DNA of 56,341 bases. Origin: an uncultured Prevotella sp. (GTDB lineage: Bacteria > Bacteroidota > Bacteroidia > Bacteroidales > Bacteroidaceae). A program made the position numbers and the translations under genes. The notes below the pieces were generated by a model. That model was not told the origin of the DNA and ran no database searches. It saw only the letters and a list, made by a program, of their open reading frames with translations. The first letter of the stretch is position 1. Every line of letters begins with the position of its first letter. The DNA lies in the NCBI GenBank assembly GCA_946188165.1, contig CAMHTW010000022.1, forward strand, positions 1-56,341, read 5' to 3'. Below are positions 30,178 to 39,997 of the stretch, piece by piece.

Positions 30178-33100
30178 ATGATACAGAAAACAGATTGCTT
30201 CTTGGCCTGTCCTGACGAACAGACAACTGACATATTGGTTAGTCAGTTAGAGAAGAGTACGTCAGTACGCGGCATTTATTATCTACAAAATATTTTTCTG
30301 CAGAGTACTGGTTTCTTGATGTCTGTGGCCGAAAAGGCTACTGCCGACTACGTGTTGCTACAACTGAAACCTGTAGCCATCACGCTGGGTGCCGGTGCCT
30401 TGGAACGTATGATGGCTGTGGCCAGCGATACGGGTGCAGCTATGGTGTATGCAGACAGGTACGAGGTAAAGAATGGTGTAGTGGAGCGTCATCCCGTGAT
30501 AGACTATCAAGAGGGCTCGCTGCGCGACGATTTCGATTTTGGCTCGTTGTTGTTGATTCGTACCTCGTTGTTGCAGAAATATGCTGCTGCTGATCGTGAA
30601 GTCGACTATCGCTATGCGGGCTTCTACGATTTCCGCTTGTTCTTGAGTCGTGAGGGACGGTTGTTCCATCTGAACGAATTCCTCTATACAGAAGAAGAAC
30701 GCGACCTGCGTGCCTCTGGCGAGAAGCAGTTCGACTATGTGAATCCTGCCAATCGTGAGGTGCAAATCGAGATGGAGCAGGCTTGTACAGCCCATCTTCG
30801 CGAGGTGGATGCCTTGGTGGATACCACTCAGTATCAGGATGTCGATTTCGATGAGCAGTCCTTCGATGTCGAGGCTTCTGTCGTCATCCCTGTGTTCAAT
30901 CGTGCTAAGACTATCAAGGATGCTGTTGAGAGTGCTTTGTCACAGAAGGCATCGTTTAAATACAATGTCATTGTGGTGGATAACCATTCGACGGATGGCA
31001 CTTCTGACATTCTATCCAGTCTGTCGCAGAGTCATAGCGATAAACTGCACGTCATCGTCCCTGACCGTAACGACCTTGGTATTGGCGGCTGTTGGAACGA
31101 GGCCATCTATAGCGACTATTGCGGACGCTTTGCCGTCCAACTGGATAGCGACGACCTCTATTCTTCGCCCAAGACGCTGCAGACCATCGTGGACGCTTTC
31201 TACAAGCAGAAGGCTGCAATGGTGATAGGCTCTTACCGTATGTGCGACTTTGAGTTGAACACCCTGCCTCCAGGGCTGATTGCCCATAAGGAGTGGACGG
31301 ACGAGAACGGACCTAACAATGCCTTGCGCATCAATGGCTTGGGAGCCCCGCGTGCCTTCTTTACCCCGTTGTTGCGTAGCATAGGATTCCCCAATACCTC
31401 GTATGGCGAGGACTATGCTTTAGGACTGCAGTTCTCGCGTCATTACCGCATCGGACGTATTTTTACGGAACTGTACCTCTGTCGTCGTTGGGGCGGCAAT
31501 TCCGATGCAGCCCTTTCTGTGGATAAGATTAATGCCAACAATCTGTACAAAGACCGTCTGCGCACGGTGGAGCTGAAGGCTCGCCAACAGGTGCAGCAGG
31601 GTGGGGGTGAGTCGTTGACGGAATCGCCTATCCTAAGGTTCTTCAATCGTCAGTTGCAGACGTGGCACGATGTGCGCAAGCGCTATCGCGACCTGCAACA
31701 GGTTGAGACGCGTGAGTTGGTGACAGACACCATTACCCTGCAGGTCCAGTGGAATCCTGCACGTATAGGTTCTACGGGTGCCAAGATTGATGCCAAATCG
31801 ATAGCCGAGCGTCCATGTTTTCTGTGTGCCAAGAATCGTCCGCAGGAACAGATGCATCGCGTCATTGATGGCAAGTACGAGCTGCTGGTCAATCCGTTCC
31901 CCATTCTGCCTATTCATTTTACATTGCCTACCGTGAAGCATCAGCCCCAGCGCATTCTGCCCATGTTTGGCGAGATGTTGAAGTTGGCAGAGAGTAATAC
32001 TGCTATTACCTTATTATATAATGGGCCGCATTGTGGTGCCTCTGCTCCTGACCATGCCCATCTTCAGGCTGTCAGCAGTGGCATTCTGCCTTTGCAGCAG
32101 GCGTGGCAGCGTTTGAGCCGCAATTTGGTGGAGGTTGTCAAGGATGAGGAAGACAATGGTATCTGGCAGGTGGCCGACTATCCAGCTGCCGCCTTTGTTA
32201 TTCGCAGCTATCAGAAGAATGTAGGCGAACGTCTGTTCCGACGTATCTACGATGCCTTGCCTCCTGCTGAAGACCAGACAGAGCCCATGATGAACATCAT
32301 CATGTGGCAGTCCGATGGTGCTGTGCTCAGCGTGGTGTTGCCTCGTAGGAAACATCGTCCGGCGTGCTATACAGCTACTGGCGATGCGCAATACATCATC
32401 AGTCCGGGTGCTGTCGATATGGGTGGACTCATTATTACACCTCGTGAACAGGACTTCCGTCGTGTGACGCCAGAACTCATTCTCGACATCTATCGTGAAC
32501 TGTCGCTGACACCCGAGCAGGTGCAGGAGGTTGTAGAACGCGTCAAGACTGATAAGGTGAAAGTGAAACGTGAAAAAAGTATTATTCCAAATTTTAAGGA
32601 ACAGCCTAACGTCTCAGTGGGAATTGTCAGTGGTCAGAAAATCGAGTTCTCGCTGAATGCACCCTATACTGCCAAGGGCGAGACCATTGAAGGCAGGCAG
32701 ACGGTGGAATTCTCGGAAGGTGGTATCCTTTGGAATGGCAACCAGTATCGCGAATTGACTTTTACACCCGCCAATGCTGAGGCTTCGTTCTCGTTGTTCG
32801 ATGTGACCATTGGTGTCAACTTCCATTGGGAACGCAAGGAGACACAGGTGTTCTTAGGCACTCTGCGACTGGTGGTCGAGTCTGACCAGATAACAGCCAT
32901 CAATGAGTTGCCTGTCGAAAAGTATTTGGCTTCCGTCATTTCCAGTGAGATGAAGGCAACGGCAGGTTTGGAACTATTGAAGGCTCATGCCGTTATCTCG
33001 CGTTCGTGGCTCTTGGCACAGATGCGCCGTCGTGAAGAAGTTCAGGAACATAAGAACGATTTCTTCTCGTTCATCAAGAAAGACGATGAACTGATTCGCT

Positions 33101-33813
33101 GGTACGATCGCGAGGACCATACCATCTTCGATGTCTGTGCTGACGACCATTGTCAGCGCTATCAGGGTATTACCAAGCAGACCAGCAAGAATGTAGAGCA
33201 GGCATTGAAAGCCACGCGTGGACAGATTCTCTGTTATGGCGATGATATCTGTGATGCCCGCTTCTCGAAGTGTTGTGGCGGAGTCACCGAGGAGTTCCAG
33301 TATTGTTGGGAAGATACGCCCAAACCCTACCTGATCAGTGTCGAAGACCCCTTCTGTAATACCAATGATAAAGCCGTACTCTCCCAGGTGCTTAACGACT
33401 ACGATCTGGAGACCAACGACTTCTATCGCTGGACGGTGGAGTATAGTGTGGATGAGATTTCCGCCCTCATCCGCGAGAAGCTGAAGGACGATTTTGGTAC
33501 TATTACCGACCTCATTCCCTTGGAACGTGGCAAGAGCGGACGCATCTGGAAACTGAAGATTGTAGGTACGAAGAAAACCTTTACCATTGGTAAGGAACTC
33601 GAGATTCGTCGTGCCCTCAGCGAGAGCCATCTGTATAGCTCCGCCTTCGACGTCGAGAAAACCGAAAAGGGCTTCCGTTTGAACGGTAAGGGCTGGGGAC
33701 ATGGTGTAGGACTTTGTCAGATTGGTGCTGCCGTCATGGGACAGCAGGGCTATAAGTATGACGCCATCTTGCTCCACTATTACCGTAACGCTGAGATTAA
33801 GCGAATTTATTAA
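30178..33813 (+). CDS. Multidomain fusion: GT-A glycosyltransferase, DUF4922 (HIT-like), SpoIID
   Basis: 1211 residues without a signal peptide. Residues about 1-230 look like a degenerate GT-A fold ([23 protein letters not shown]). About 235-450 is a family 2 glycosyltransferase ([40 protein letters not shown] at about 322). About 530-780 is DUF4922, HIT-like, with [26 protein letters not shown] and the nucleotidyl-transfer motif DHAHLQ. About 870-1211 is SpoIID/LytB ([46 protein letters not shown]). A 7-bp repeat (32554-32574) encodes the linker before SpoIID. SpoIID binds or cuts peptidoglycan glycan in spore formers; here the next gene is an AmpG-like permease, which points to cell-wall recycling. 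Substrates of the other domains are unknown. Confidence 0.82.
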   Translation: MIQKTDCFLACPDEQTTDILVSQLEKSTSVRGIYYLQNIFLQSTGFLMSVAEKATADYVLLQLKPVAITLGAGALERMMAVASDTGAAMVYADRYEVKNGVVERHPVIDYQEGSLRDDFDFGSLLLIRTSLLQKYAAADREVDYRYAGFYDFRLFLSREGRLFHLNEFLYTEEERDLRASGEKQFDYVNPANREVQIEMEQACTAHLREVDALVDTTQYQDVDFDEQSFDVEASVVIPVFNRAKTIKDAVESALSQKASFKYNVIVVDNHSTDGTSDILSSLSQSHSDKLHVIVPDRNDLGIGGCWNEAIYSDYCGRFAVQLDSDDLYSSPKTLQTIVDAFYKQKAAMVIGSYRMCDFELNTLPPGLIAHKEWTDENGPNNALRINGLGAPRAFFTPLLRSIGFPNTSYGEDYALGLQFSRHYRIGRIFTELYLCRRWGGNSDAALSVDKINANNLYKDRLRTVELKARQQVQQGGGESLTESPILRFFNRQLQTWHDVRKRYRDLQQVETRELVTDTITLQVQWNPARIGSTGAKIDAKSIAERPCFLCAKNRPQEQMHRVIDGKYELLVNPFPILPIHFTLPTVKHQPQRILPMFGEMLKLAESNTAITLLYNGPHCGASAPDHAHLQAVSSGILPLQQAWQRLSRNLVEVVKDEEDNGIWQVADYPAAAFVIRSYQKNVGERLFRRIYDALPPAEDQTEPMMNIIMWQSDGAVLSVVLPRRKHRPACYTATGDAQYIISPGAVDMGGLIITPREQDFRRVTPELILDIYRELSLTPEQVQEVVERVKTDKVKVKREKSIIPNFKEQPNVSVGIVSGQKIEFSLNAPYTAKGETIEGRQTVEFSEGGILWNGNQYRELTFTPANAEASFSLFDVTIGVNFHWERKETQVFLGTLRLVVESDQITAINELPVEKYLASVISSEMKATAGLELLKAHAVISRSWLLAQMRRREEVQEHKNDFFSFIKKDDELIRWYDREDHTIFDVCADDHCQRYQGITKQTSKNVEQALKATRGQILCYGDDICDARFSKCCGGVTEEFQYCWEDTPKPYLISVEDPFCNTNDKAVLSQVLNDYDLETNDFYRWTVEYSVDEISALIREKLKDDFGTITDLIPLERGKSGRIWKLKIVGTKKTFTIGKELEIRRALSESHLYSSAFDVEKTEKGFRLNGKGWGHGVGLCQIGAAVMGQQGYKYDAILLHYYRNAEIKRIY
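32554..32574. repeat. 7-bp repeat in the linker before the SpoIID domain
   Basis: Units AAGGTGA, AAGTGAA and ACGTGAA encode DKVKVKREK at the border between the HIT-like and SpoIID parts. The same words occur between genes elsewhere in the window. Confidence 0.6.
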
Positions 33814-33814
33814 C

Positions 33815-33856
33815 GTTTAATGTTTAATGTTTAATGTTTAATATTTAATGTTTAAT
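33815..33856. repeat. 7-bp tandem repeat GTTTAAT x6 filling an intergenic gap
   Basis: Six units (one changed to ATTTAAT) fill the whole space between the SpoIID fusion and the permease. The permease ATG (33855) is made by the last unit. Confidence 0.92.
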
Positions 33857-35141
33857 GAAACAGAGAAATCCTTGGACTTGGATTCCCACACTGTATATTG
33901 CTGAGGGATTGCCAAACGTAGTTGTGATGACCGTTGCTGTAGTCATGTACATGCAATTAGGCCTTAGTGATACCGATATCGCCTTGTACACGGGTTGGTT
34001 GGGATTGCCGTGGGTCATCAAGCCCCTGTGGAGTCCTTTCGTCGACCTCTATCGCACCAAGCGCTGGTGGGTGCTTACCATGCAGCTGCTGTTAGGCTCG
34101 TCGTTGGCGGGTGTCGCTTTCACGCTCAATGCACCGTTCTGGTTCCAAGGCTCTATGGCATTCTTCTTCCTCATGGCGTTCTCCAGTGCCACGCACGACA
34201 TTGCTGCTGACGGTTATTATATGCTCGAACTCGACGACCACCAGCAGGTGTGGTTTGTGGGTATTCGCAACACGTTCTATCGTCTGGCTGTCATCTTTGG
34301 CAATGGTGTGCTGATTCCTGCTGCAGGCATGCTGCAACTCTGGTTCCGCAATCAGAAAGCCTTTACGTGGAGTCTGGTGTTCTACGGAATGGCAGCCTTG
34401 TTCATTGGCATCTGGCTCTACCATGCCTACATCATGCCGCGTTCGGCTGCCGACCAGCGTCATAATACCAATGCTAACGAGGTAGCTCAAGGTATCGTTA
34501 CGGCCTTCCGCACCTTCTTCCAGAAACTGCCCCCAAAAGAGATGATTTATGCCATGCTCTTCCTGCTGTTCTATCGTTTCCCAGAGGCTCTGCTGGGCAA
34601 GATGAGCGTCACGTTCCTGATGCGTCCTAATTCGGCAGGTGGCTTAGGCTTGTCGCCTCAGGAGTTCGGATTGGCCAGTGGCACCATTGGCGTCATTGGT
34701 CTGACGTTAGGCGGAATCCTGGGTGGCATGTTGGCAGGTCGCGATGGTTTCAAGCGCTGGCTGTGGCCTATGGTATGTGCCATTACTCTGCCTGACATTG
34801 TCTATGTCTATATGAGCTATGCCATGCCTGGAAACCTCGTACTCATTAGCTCCTGCATCTTCATCGAACAGTTTGGATATGGCTTGGGCTTCACAGCTCT
34901 GACGCTTTATATGCTCTACTTCTCGAAGGGCGAGTTCCAGACGTCCCACTATGCTTTCTGTACGGCCTTCTCCTACCTCGGTCTCATGCTTCCGGGTATG
35001 TTGTCCGGTTGGCTGAAAGACCAGTTAGGCTACAACTCCTTCTTCATACTGGTCATGTTCCTATGCGCCATTACCTTTGCCGTCACAGCCTTCATCAAGG
35101 TCGATCCCGACTTTGGAAAGAAAGTGAAAAGTGATGAGTGA
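33855..35141 (+). CDS. AmpG-like MFS permease (probable muropeptide uptake)
   Basis: This 428-residue protein has 12 predicted membrane helices. AmpG-type features are an N-terminal IPTLYIAEGLPNVVV, LGLPWVIKPLWSPFVDLY and HDIAADGY in helix 4-5. AmpG imports anhydro-muropeptides for recycling; Bacteroidota homologues lie in murein-recycling clusters with SpoIID/LytB and NamZ-like genes, as here with the SpoIID fusion upstream. The start codon comes from the GTTTAAT array, and the last residues (KVKSDE and stop) lie in another 7-bp array, so both gene ends border word repeats. Confidence 0.82.
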   Translation: MKQRNPWTWIPTLYIAEGLPNVVVMTVAVVMYMQLGLSDTDIALYTGWLGLPWVIKPLWSPFVDLYRTKRWWVLTMQLLLGSSLAGVAFTLNAPFWFQGSMAFFFLMAFSSATHDIAADGYYMLELDDHQQVWFVGIRNTFYRLAVIFGNGVLIPAAGMLQLWFRNQKAFTWSLVFYGMAALFIGIWLYHAYIMPRSAADQRHNTNANEVAQGIVTAFRTFFQKLPPKEMIYAMLFLLFYRFPEALLGKMSVTFLMRPNSAGGLGLSPQEFGLASGTIGVIGLTLGGILGGMLAGRDGFKRWLWPMVCAITLPDIVYVYMSYAMPGNLVLISSCIFIEQFGYGLGFTALTLYMLYFSKGEFQTSHYAFCTAFSYLGLMLPGMLSGWLKDQLGYNSFFILVMFLCAITFAVTAFIKVDPDFGKKVKSDE

Positions 35142-35156
35142 TAAGAGATAAGTGAA
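35122..35156. repeat. 7-bp tandem repeat at the 3' end of the permease gene
   Basis: Five units (AAGTGAA, AAGTGAT, GAGTGAT, AAGAGAT, AAGTGAA). The permease stop TGA (35139-35141) lies inside. Confidence 0.85.
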
Positions 35157-35168
35157 GATATAAAAAAT

Positions 35169-35210
35169 GAAGCGACATGGGTTTCACAACCGTGCCGCTT
35201 CTTGCTTTCT
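35169..35210 (+). terminator. Terminator after the permease
   Basis: The stem GAAGCG-CA-GG / CC-TG-CGCTTC (two mismatches) is followed by TTGCTTTCT. It ends the SpoIID-AmpG unit. Confidence 0.65.
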
Positions 35211-35353
35211 AATGATAGTATTAATAATGGAAAAGAAATCTCTCTTTCTTTGCAGTTAGTTACATTTGACGCTCCAAAGGTAAACATTTATTTCCATACG
35301 ACCAAATTTTAATCCGTTTTTTTTACTTCTTTTTGGGAAATCCTCCACATAAA

Positions 35354-35420
35354 TAGGGTTTTCCCTACCTTCAAATAGGATTATCTACTTGTTTTTTCGT
35401 GCAGAATGCCCTACCTTTGC
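35354..35420 (+). promoter_or_regulatory. Promoter and inverted repeat before the Tyr-rich lipoprotein
   Basis: In the 330-bp gap after the permease, TACCTTTGC lies at 35412-35420 with a TTG at 35389-35391, 20 bp upstream. The inverted repeat TAGGG-TTTT-CCCTA (35354-35367) and direct AAATAGG copies (35351, 35373) upstream could bind a regulator. Apart from these and the terminator at 35169 the gap shows nothing. Confidence 0.6.
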
Positions 35421-35471
35421 CGATGAAAAGAATAAATAAACTGAATGTCGAACATTTAAAAGAATACGATT

Positions 35472-36017
35472 ATGAAAAAGCTCTTTACTTACCTGACAGT
35501 GATGATGGCTCTCGCAGCCATGCCGTTGTTCACCAGTTGCGATGCCCGTTTCTGGGAGGACGTCGAAGATCGCGCTGAGGCTTGCACCCTCGAGGGTACA
35601 TGGTCGGGCTATATCGATACATATTTCTACGATCGCTTCGGTATCTCTGGCGACTCTTACCGTACCAGCATGTATTTCGAACGTGAGAATAGCTATGGTG
35701 GTTGGGGTTATGAGGTCGACTACAACACATACAGCCGTTACGACGACTACTACTATTGCGAGTTCCGTTGGGAGGTTATCAATGGTGCCATCCGTATCCG
35801 CTACGCTGACAGCTGGAACGATGTCTACATCTACGACTACGTGCTCGACGACTACTACTTCTCTGGCCTGATGGATGATGGCTGCTGTGACCGCCGTGTC
35901 AACTTCAGCCTCTCCTACGACAGCCGCTTCGAATGGTCCTATTGGACACGTGGTGTCACCCGTGGCGCCTCTGAGGACGGTACAGGCTTTAAGGCAAGTG
36001 GCGAATTTGCAAAGTAG
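35472..36017 (+). CDS. Tyr/Asp-rich predicted lipoprotein, unknown function
   Basis: This 181-residue protein has a type II signal peptide with lipobox PLFTSC (Cys about 23). The mature part holds LEGTWSGYIDTYF, then a region very rich in Tyr, Asp, Trp and Arg (DYNTYSRYDDYYYCEFRWEV, YADSWNDVYIYDYVLDDYYF). It resembles a small beta-barrel or lipocalin-like fold (GTWSG opening, paired strands), but no family is recognised. Cys pair CC at about 137. Own promoter, 52 bp leader and terminator, so monocistronic. Confidence 0.75.
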   Translation: MKKLFTYLTVMMALAAMPLFTSCDARFWEDVEDRAEACTLEGTWSGYIDTYFYDRFGISGDSYRTSMYFERENSYGGWGYEVDYNTYSRYDDYYYCEFRWEVINGAIRIRYADSWNDVYIYDYVLDDYYFSGLMDDGCCDRRVNFSLSYDSRFEWSYWTRGVTRGASEDGTGFKASGEFAK

Positions 36018-36037
36018 ACTATATATATATTAATAAG

Positions 36038-36070
36038 GAGAAAGGGTTTCCGTTTGGAAGCCCTTTTCTC
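36038..36070. terminator. Bidirectional terminator between the lipoprotein and epsC
   Basis: The stem GAGAAAGGG-TTTCC / GGAA-GCCCTTTTCTC has a GTTT loop; it lies between convergent genes and suits both. Confidence 0.8.
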
Positions 36071-36078
36071 TGGTATGT

Positions 36079-36993
36079 TCATATACCCAAGCCACCATCG
36101 AAGGCTAAGCCTACGGCCTTTGACTGCTGGATGCGAGAGTAGGGGGGGACGTCGTTGGTAACCCAGATGTTGCCACCGATGACGGAGTGGTGGCCAATGG
36201 TGATGCGACCAAGGATGGAGGCATTGGAATAGACTGTGACATAGTCTTCGATAATAGGGTGGCGAGGTATGTTGAGCATGTTGCCGTTCTCGTCGTACTT
36301 GAAGCTCTTGGCACCGAGGGTGACGCCCTGATAGAGGGTGACGTGATTGCCGATGATGCTGGTTTCGCCAATGACGACACCTGTACCGTGGTCGATGGCG
36401 AAGTATTCGCCAATCTGTGCGCCTGGGTGGATGTCGATACCCGTCTTGGAGTGAGCTTGCTCTGTGATGATACGGGGTATGACGGGTACGTTGAGTTCGT
36501 GCAGCTTATGGGCAATGCGGTAGTGGGTCATGGTGTTAACTACTGGATAGCAGAAGATGACTTCGCCATAGTTGCGGGCTGCTGGGTCGTTATCGAACAT
36601 GGCTTGCACGTCGGTATATAGCAGACGTTTGATTTCGGGCATGGCGTCGATGAACTCCATGGCCAGTCGTTCGGCTTCCTGATAGACCTGCTGTTTGGTG
36701 TGTGTGTGCTCGCAATTTTCGCAGAATTGCAGACCATGGGCTATCTGCTTGACAAGCAGACGTGCCAACTCCTGCATGTGGACGCCGATGCTGTATGAAC
36801 GCAGCGTCTCGTCGGGCTGGCGCTGATTGAAGTAGTCGGGGAAGATGATGTTCTTTACCAGCGACACAATCTGTTTGACCTGCTCGACTGAGGGCAGAGG
36901 GGCCTCTATGGCGGGCATCATGCTGACCTCCTGTTCGCTAAGCTTGGACAGCAAGTCAACAGTCTTCAGCAGTATGTTGTTTTTGTTGTTCAT
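36079..36993 (-). CDS. epsC: Serine O-acetyltransferase
   Basis: This 304-residue enzyme acetylates serine for cysteine synthesis. N-terminal helical SAT domain, then left-handed beta-helix hexapeptides (IDIHPGAQIG, FAIDHGTGVVIGETSIIGNH, TLYQGVTLGAKS) with the catalytic DHGTG His. Its start overlaps the stop of the LytTR regulator (ATGA at 36990-36993), so it is the last gene of the efflux/two-component operon. That is an unusual partner for a cysteine gene, and suggests that thiol supply is linked to the stress the system senses. Confidence 0.92.
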   Translation of the reverse strand: MNNKNNILLKTVDLLSKLSEQEVSMMPAIEAPLPSVEQVKQIVSLVKNIIFPDYFNQRQPDETLRSYSIGVHMQELARLLVKQIAHGLQFCENCEHTHTKQQVYQEAERLAMEFIDAMPEIKRLLYTDVQAMFDNDPAARNYGEVIFCYPVVNTMTHYRIAHKLHELNVPVIPRIITEQAHSKTGIDIHPGAQIGEYFAIDHGTGVVIGETSIIGNHVTLYQGVTLGAKSFKYDENGNMLNIPRHPIIEDYVTVYSNASILGRITIGHHSVIGGNIWVTNDVPPYSRIQQSKAVGLAFDGGLGI

Positions 36994-37700
36994 TGCAGTG
37001 TATGTTGGTCGAAATAGTTTTGGACGTCCTCTTTATAGGAGTCGGAAATGGGGATGAGGGTTTCGCCAAAGACGATGCGCAGTCGATCGACTAGGCTGGC
37101 CTTAGGCATGTGGACAATCCAACTGCGATGGGTGCGCAGGAACTCTGGATGGGGCAGGTAGTCCTCAAGTTTCTTCATGTTCATGAGCGACATAATCCTG
37201 CTACCGTCTTCGAGATAGAAGCGTACGTAGTCCTTCAGCCCTTCGATATATTGGATGTCATCGAGGGACACGCGGATAAGTTTGTAGTCACTCTTGACGA
37301 ACATAAAACGATCGCGAACGGTAGTTGTGTGTTGCTGATTGGCACTGAACCAGTCGAGGGCCTTGTTGGCTGCCTTCAGGAAGTCGTCGTAAGAGATGGG
37401 CTTCATCAGGTAGTCGAGGGCTGATACCTTATAGCTTTCGATGGCATACTGTTGGAAGGCCGTCGTAAAGATAATCTTGGTGTTGGAAGGCAAAATCTTA
37501 GCAAACTCGATGCCTGACAGTTCGGGCATCTGAATGTCGAGGAAGAGCAGTTGGACGGGATTGTCGCGCAGCTCTTTCATTGCTTCCAGTGCACTGCCGT
37601 AGGTGCCAACCAAATTCAGGAAAGGGGTTTTGATGGCATAGCTCTTCAGCAGTCCTGCTGCCAAAGGTTCGTCGTCGATAATAGCACATTTGATAACCAT
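36990..37700 (-). CDS. LytTR-family response regulator
   Basis: This 236-residue protein has a receiver domain with DDE (9-11), phospho-acceptor Asp in LLFLDIQMPELSG (about 54) and Lys in MKPISYDDF, and a LytTR DNA-binding domain (about 130-230; FMFVKSDYKLIRVSLDDIQY, HPEFLRTHRSWIVH). Pairs with the LytS-like kinase encoded 33 bp upstream. Confidence 0.93.
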   Translation of the reverse strand: MVIKCAIIDDEPLAAGLLKSYAIKTPFLNLVGTYGSALEAMKELRDNPVQLLFLDIQMPELSGIEFAKILPSNTKIIFTTAFQQYAIESYKVSALDYLMKPISYDDFLKAANKALDWFSANQQHTTTVRDRFMFVKSDYKLIRVSLDDIQYIEGLKDYVRFYLEDGSRIMSLMNMKKLEDYLPHPEFLRTHRSWIVHMPKASLVDRLRIVFGETLIPISDSYKEDVQNYFDQHTLQ

Positions 37701-37733
37701 ATCTCAATTCTTTATAATTATTGTCGTTATTAT

Positions 37734-38786
37734 TTATTCTTTCGTGTCAATGACGATGCGTGAGCGATAGATGCCGTCGTCGGTAGGACCATGCTCCCAC
37801 TGGTAATGGTCGGGGTAGGAGAGGTCGAGACGACGCTGCACCTGTTGGAGTCCGATACCATGACCGCTATGGTCGGAGGCAGTCTTCGGATGGTTGGAGT
37901 TCTGAATGTCGCAGACAATCTGGTTGTCGGCACTCTCAATCTGAATATATATGAACGAGGGTTCGGAGGGGCTGACGCCATGCTTGAAAGCATTCTCGAC
38001 CAGCGAGATGAAGACCATGGGTGCCACCTCCAACTGAGGATTGGCAATGAACGTCTGGAACTTGACATCGACAGAATCGGACAGACGAATGCGCATCAGG
38101 TTGACGTAGTTCTGCAGGAATTCCACCTCGTCGCTCAGTGCTACCTTGGGCTGCTGGTAGTCGTAGAGAATGTGGCGCAGCATCTTGGACAACTCCTGTA
38201 TGGCCTGCTGAGCCTTGGGGGTGTCGAAGGCGGTAAGGGCATAGATATTGTTGAGCGTGTTAAGCAGGAAGTGGGGATTGATCTGACTACGCAAGTTGCG
38301 CAACTCGGCAGTGGCGCGTTCAGCCTCTACCTCCTTCAGCTTCTGGTCGGTAGTCACCCAACGGCGTGCCAGAGCCAATGCGGTGGCACCACCAGCGAAG
38401 ATGGCCAGATTGAGGCTGTTGCGTGCGATGTACGAGATGGTGCCGATAGCATCATCGGGTATATTGGAGTTTGGCACATAAATGGAGTTGACATAGACCA
38501 TCCAGAAATGCAGGATGGTACCCAGCGTGGTCAGCAACAATATGTTGATGAGCAGGTCGTAGCGGTGCTTGCTGCGAACGAACAACTTGGGGGCCAGTAC
38601 GACGTAATTCAGGTAGAATACAATCATCTGGAACAGTGGCGTCATGCACGTCATCAGATAGTGCATGAAGTGGAAGCCTGTGCCTCTCCAATAGGTCAGG
38701 GGCGACAGAAAGAGGAACGCCCACAGCGCCATGTGGCACGCACCTGCCAGATGCTTGTTGATGTCGAAATAGCTACCTTTACTCAT
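37734..38786 (-). CDS. LytS-like sensor histidine kinase
   Basis: This 350-residue protein has four predicted membrane helices in the first 150 residues, then a His_kinase domain with the phospho-acceptor region LRSQINPHFLLNTLNNIYAL (His about 172) and an ATPase domain (VENAFKHGV, GHGIGLQQVQRRL). The short loops between helices leave no large periplasmic sensor, so it probably senses membrane state or the neighbouring transporter. It overlaps the 3' end of the upstream permease gene by 8 bp, indicating strict coupling. Confidence 0.92.
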   Translation of the reverse strand: MSKGSYFDINKHLAGACHMALWAFLFLSPLTYWRGTGFHFMHYLMTCMTPLFQMIVFYLNYVVLAPKLFVRSKHRYDLLINILLLTTLGTILHFWMVYVNSIYVPNSNIPDDAIGTISYIARNSLNLAIFAGGATALALARRWVTTDQKLKEVEAERATAELRNLRSQINPHFLLNTLNNIYALTAFDTPKAQQAIQELSKMLRHILYDYQQPKVALSDEVEFLQNYVNLMRIRLSDSVDVKFQTFIANPQLEVAPMVFISLVENAFKHGVSPSEPSFIYIQIESADNQIVCDIQNSNHPKTASDHSGHGIGLQQVQRRLDLSYPDHYQWEHGPTDDGIYRSRIVIDTKE

Positions 38787-39993
38787 GACGGATTGCTTCT
38801 ATAGGATCCATATTGGCTGCCTTCTGGGCAGGAATATAACCGAACAGTACGCCAATGCAGACGCACACCAGGAAGGACACGTAGATGCTCCACGCGGGCA
38901 CGCTGCTGGGCATGCCGAATGAACCGAGAAAGGCGCTGGCCGAGCACCCGACAAGGATGCCTATCAGACCACCTGTGACGGAGATGAGTACGGACTCGAT
39001 GAGGAACTGGAGCGAGATGACGGGACCCGTAGCACCCACAGCCATACGCAGGCCTATCTCCTTGGTACGCTCGGTAACGGACACGAGCATGATGTTCATG
39101 ATGCCGATGCCAGCCACCAGCAATGAGAAGGCTGCAGCGACGACAAGAATCAGCGTAACGGTATCCATCGTCGATGACATCGTCTCCATCATCTCAGCCT
39201 GTGAACGGATGGTGAAGTCGTCGGCAGCTTCGCCTTTCAACTTGTGGTTGTCGCGCAGCATCTGTGTCAGCTCCTCGATGGCAGCATCGGACAACTCCTC
39301 AGTGAGTGCCGAGCAGACGATGCTGGAGAAATAGGTCTGTGCGGCAATACGCTTCATGACGGTGGTGTAGGGGGCAATGATGACATTGTCCTGGTCCATA
39401 CCCCACGAGTTGTAACCTTTCGACTTCAGCACGCCAATGACGCGCATGGGAATACTCTTGAAGCGGATGGTCTTGCCAATGGGGTCGTGTCCGTCAAATA
39501 GCTCTTTGACCACCGTTGCACCAATCAGACACACCTTGGCGGCCTTCTTGATGTCCTCCTCGGTATAGCACTCGCCTTCCTCAATGGTCCACTGACGGAT
39601 GTCGATATATTCGATGGACTCGCCATACATCGACGAGGTGGTATTGTTGTTGCCGTAGATGGCCTGTCCGCTGGCAGTAACCTCGGGCGACACCTTCGAC
39701 ACGAACTTCTTCTCGCGCATGATGCGTTCGTAGTCGGCCATCTTCAGTGTCTGCATAGCCGAGGGGTCTTGGCGCACACCACCACGCATATCGGCACCCG
39801 GACGGATGGTCAGCAGGTTGGTGCCCATGGTCGACAGCTCTTGACGGATGCTCTCTTTCGAGCCCTGTCCGATAGCCATCATGATGATAACGGCTGCCAC
39901 ACCGATGATGATACCCAGCATCGAGAGGAACGAGCGCATCTTGTTGTTGGCGACGGCCTTGAGGCTAACCTTAAATAAATTCGTTATGTTCAT
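38779..39993 (-). CDS. MacB-like ABC permease (efflux)
   Basis: This 404-residue protein (start at 39993, MNITNLFKVSLKAV) has an N-terminal membrane helix (FLSMLGIIIGVAAVIIMMAI), a large periplasmic MacB_PCD domain and three C-terminal FtsX-like helices (GIMNIMLVSVTERTKEIGLR). It works with the ATPase, the membrane-fusion protein and TolC encoded upstream as a tripartite pump. A GTG 9 bp upstream would start inside the palindromic repeat at 39998-40030 and is less likely. Confidence 0.9.
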   Translation of the reverse strand: MNITNLFKVSLKAVANNKMRSFLSMLGIIIGVAAVIIMMAIGQGSKESIRQELSTMGTNLLTIRPGADMRGGVRQDPSAMQTLKMADYERIMREKKFVSKVSPEVTASGQAIYGNNNTTSSMYGESIEYIDIRQWTIEEGECYTEEDIKKAAKVCLIGATVVKELFDGHDPIGKTIRFKSIPMRVIGVLKSKGYNSWGMDQDNVIIAPYTTVMKRIAAQTYFSSIVCSALTEELSDAAIEELTQMLRDNHKLKGEAADDFTIRSQAEMMETMSSTMDTVTLILVVAAAFSLLVAGIGIMNIMLVSVTERTKEIGLRMAVGATGPVISLQFLIESVLISVTGGLIGILVGCSASAFLGSFGMPSSVPAWSIYVSFLVCVCIGVLFGYIPAQKAANMDPIEAIRHE

Positions 39994-39997
39994 AAAA

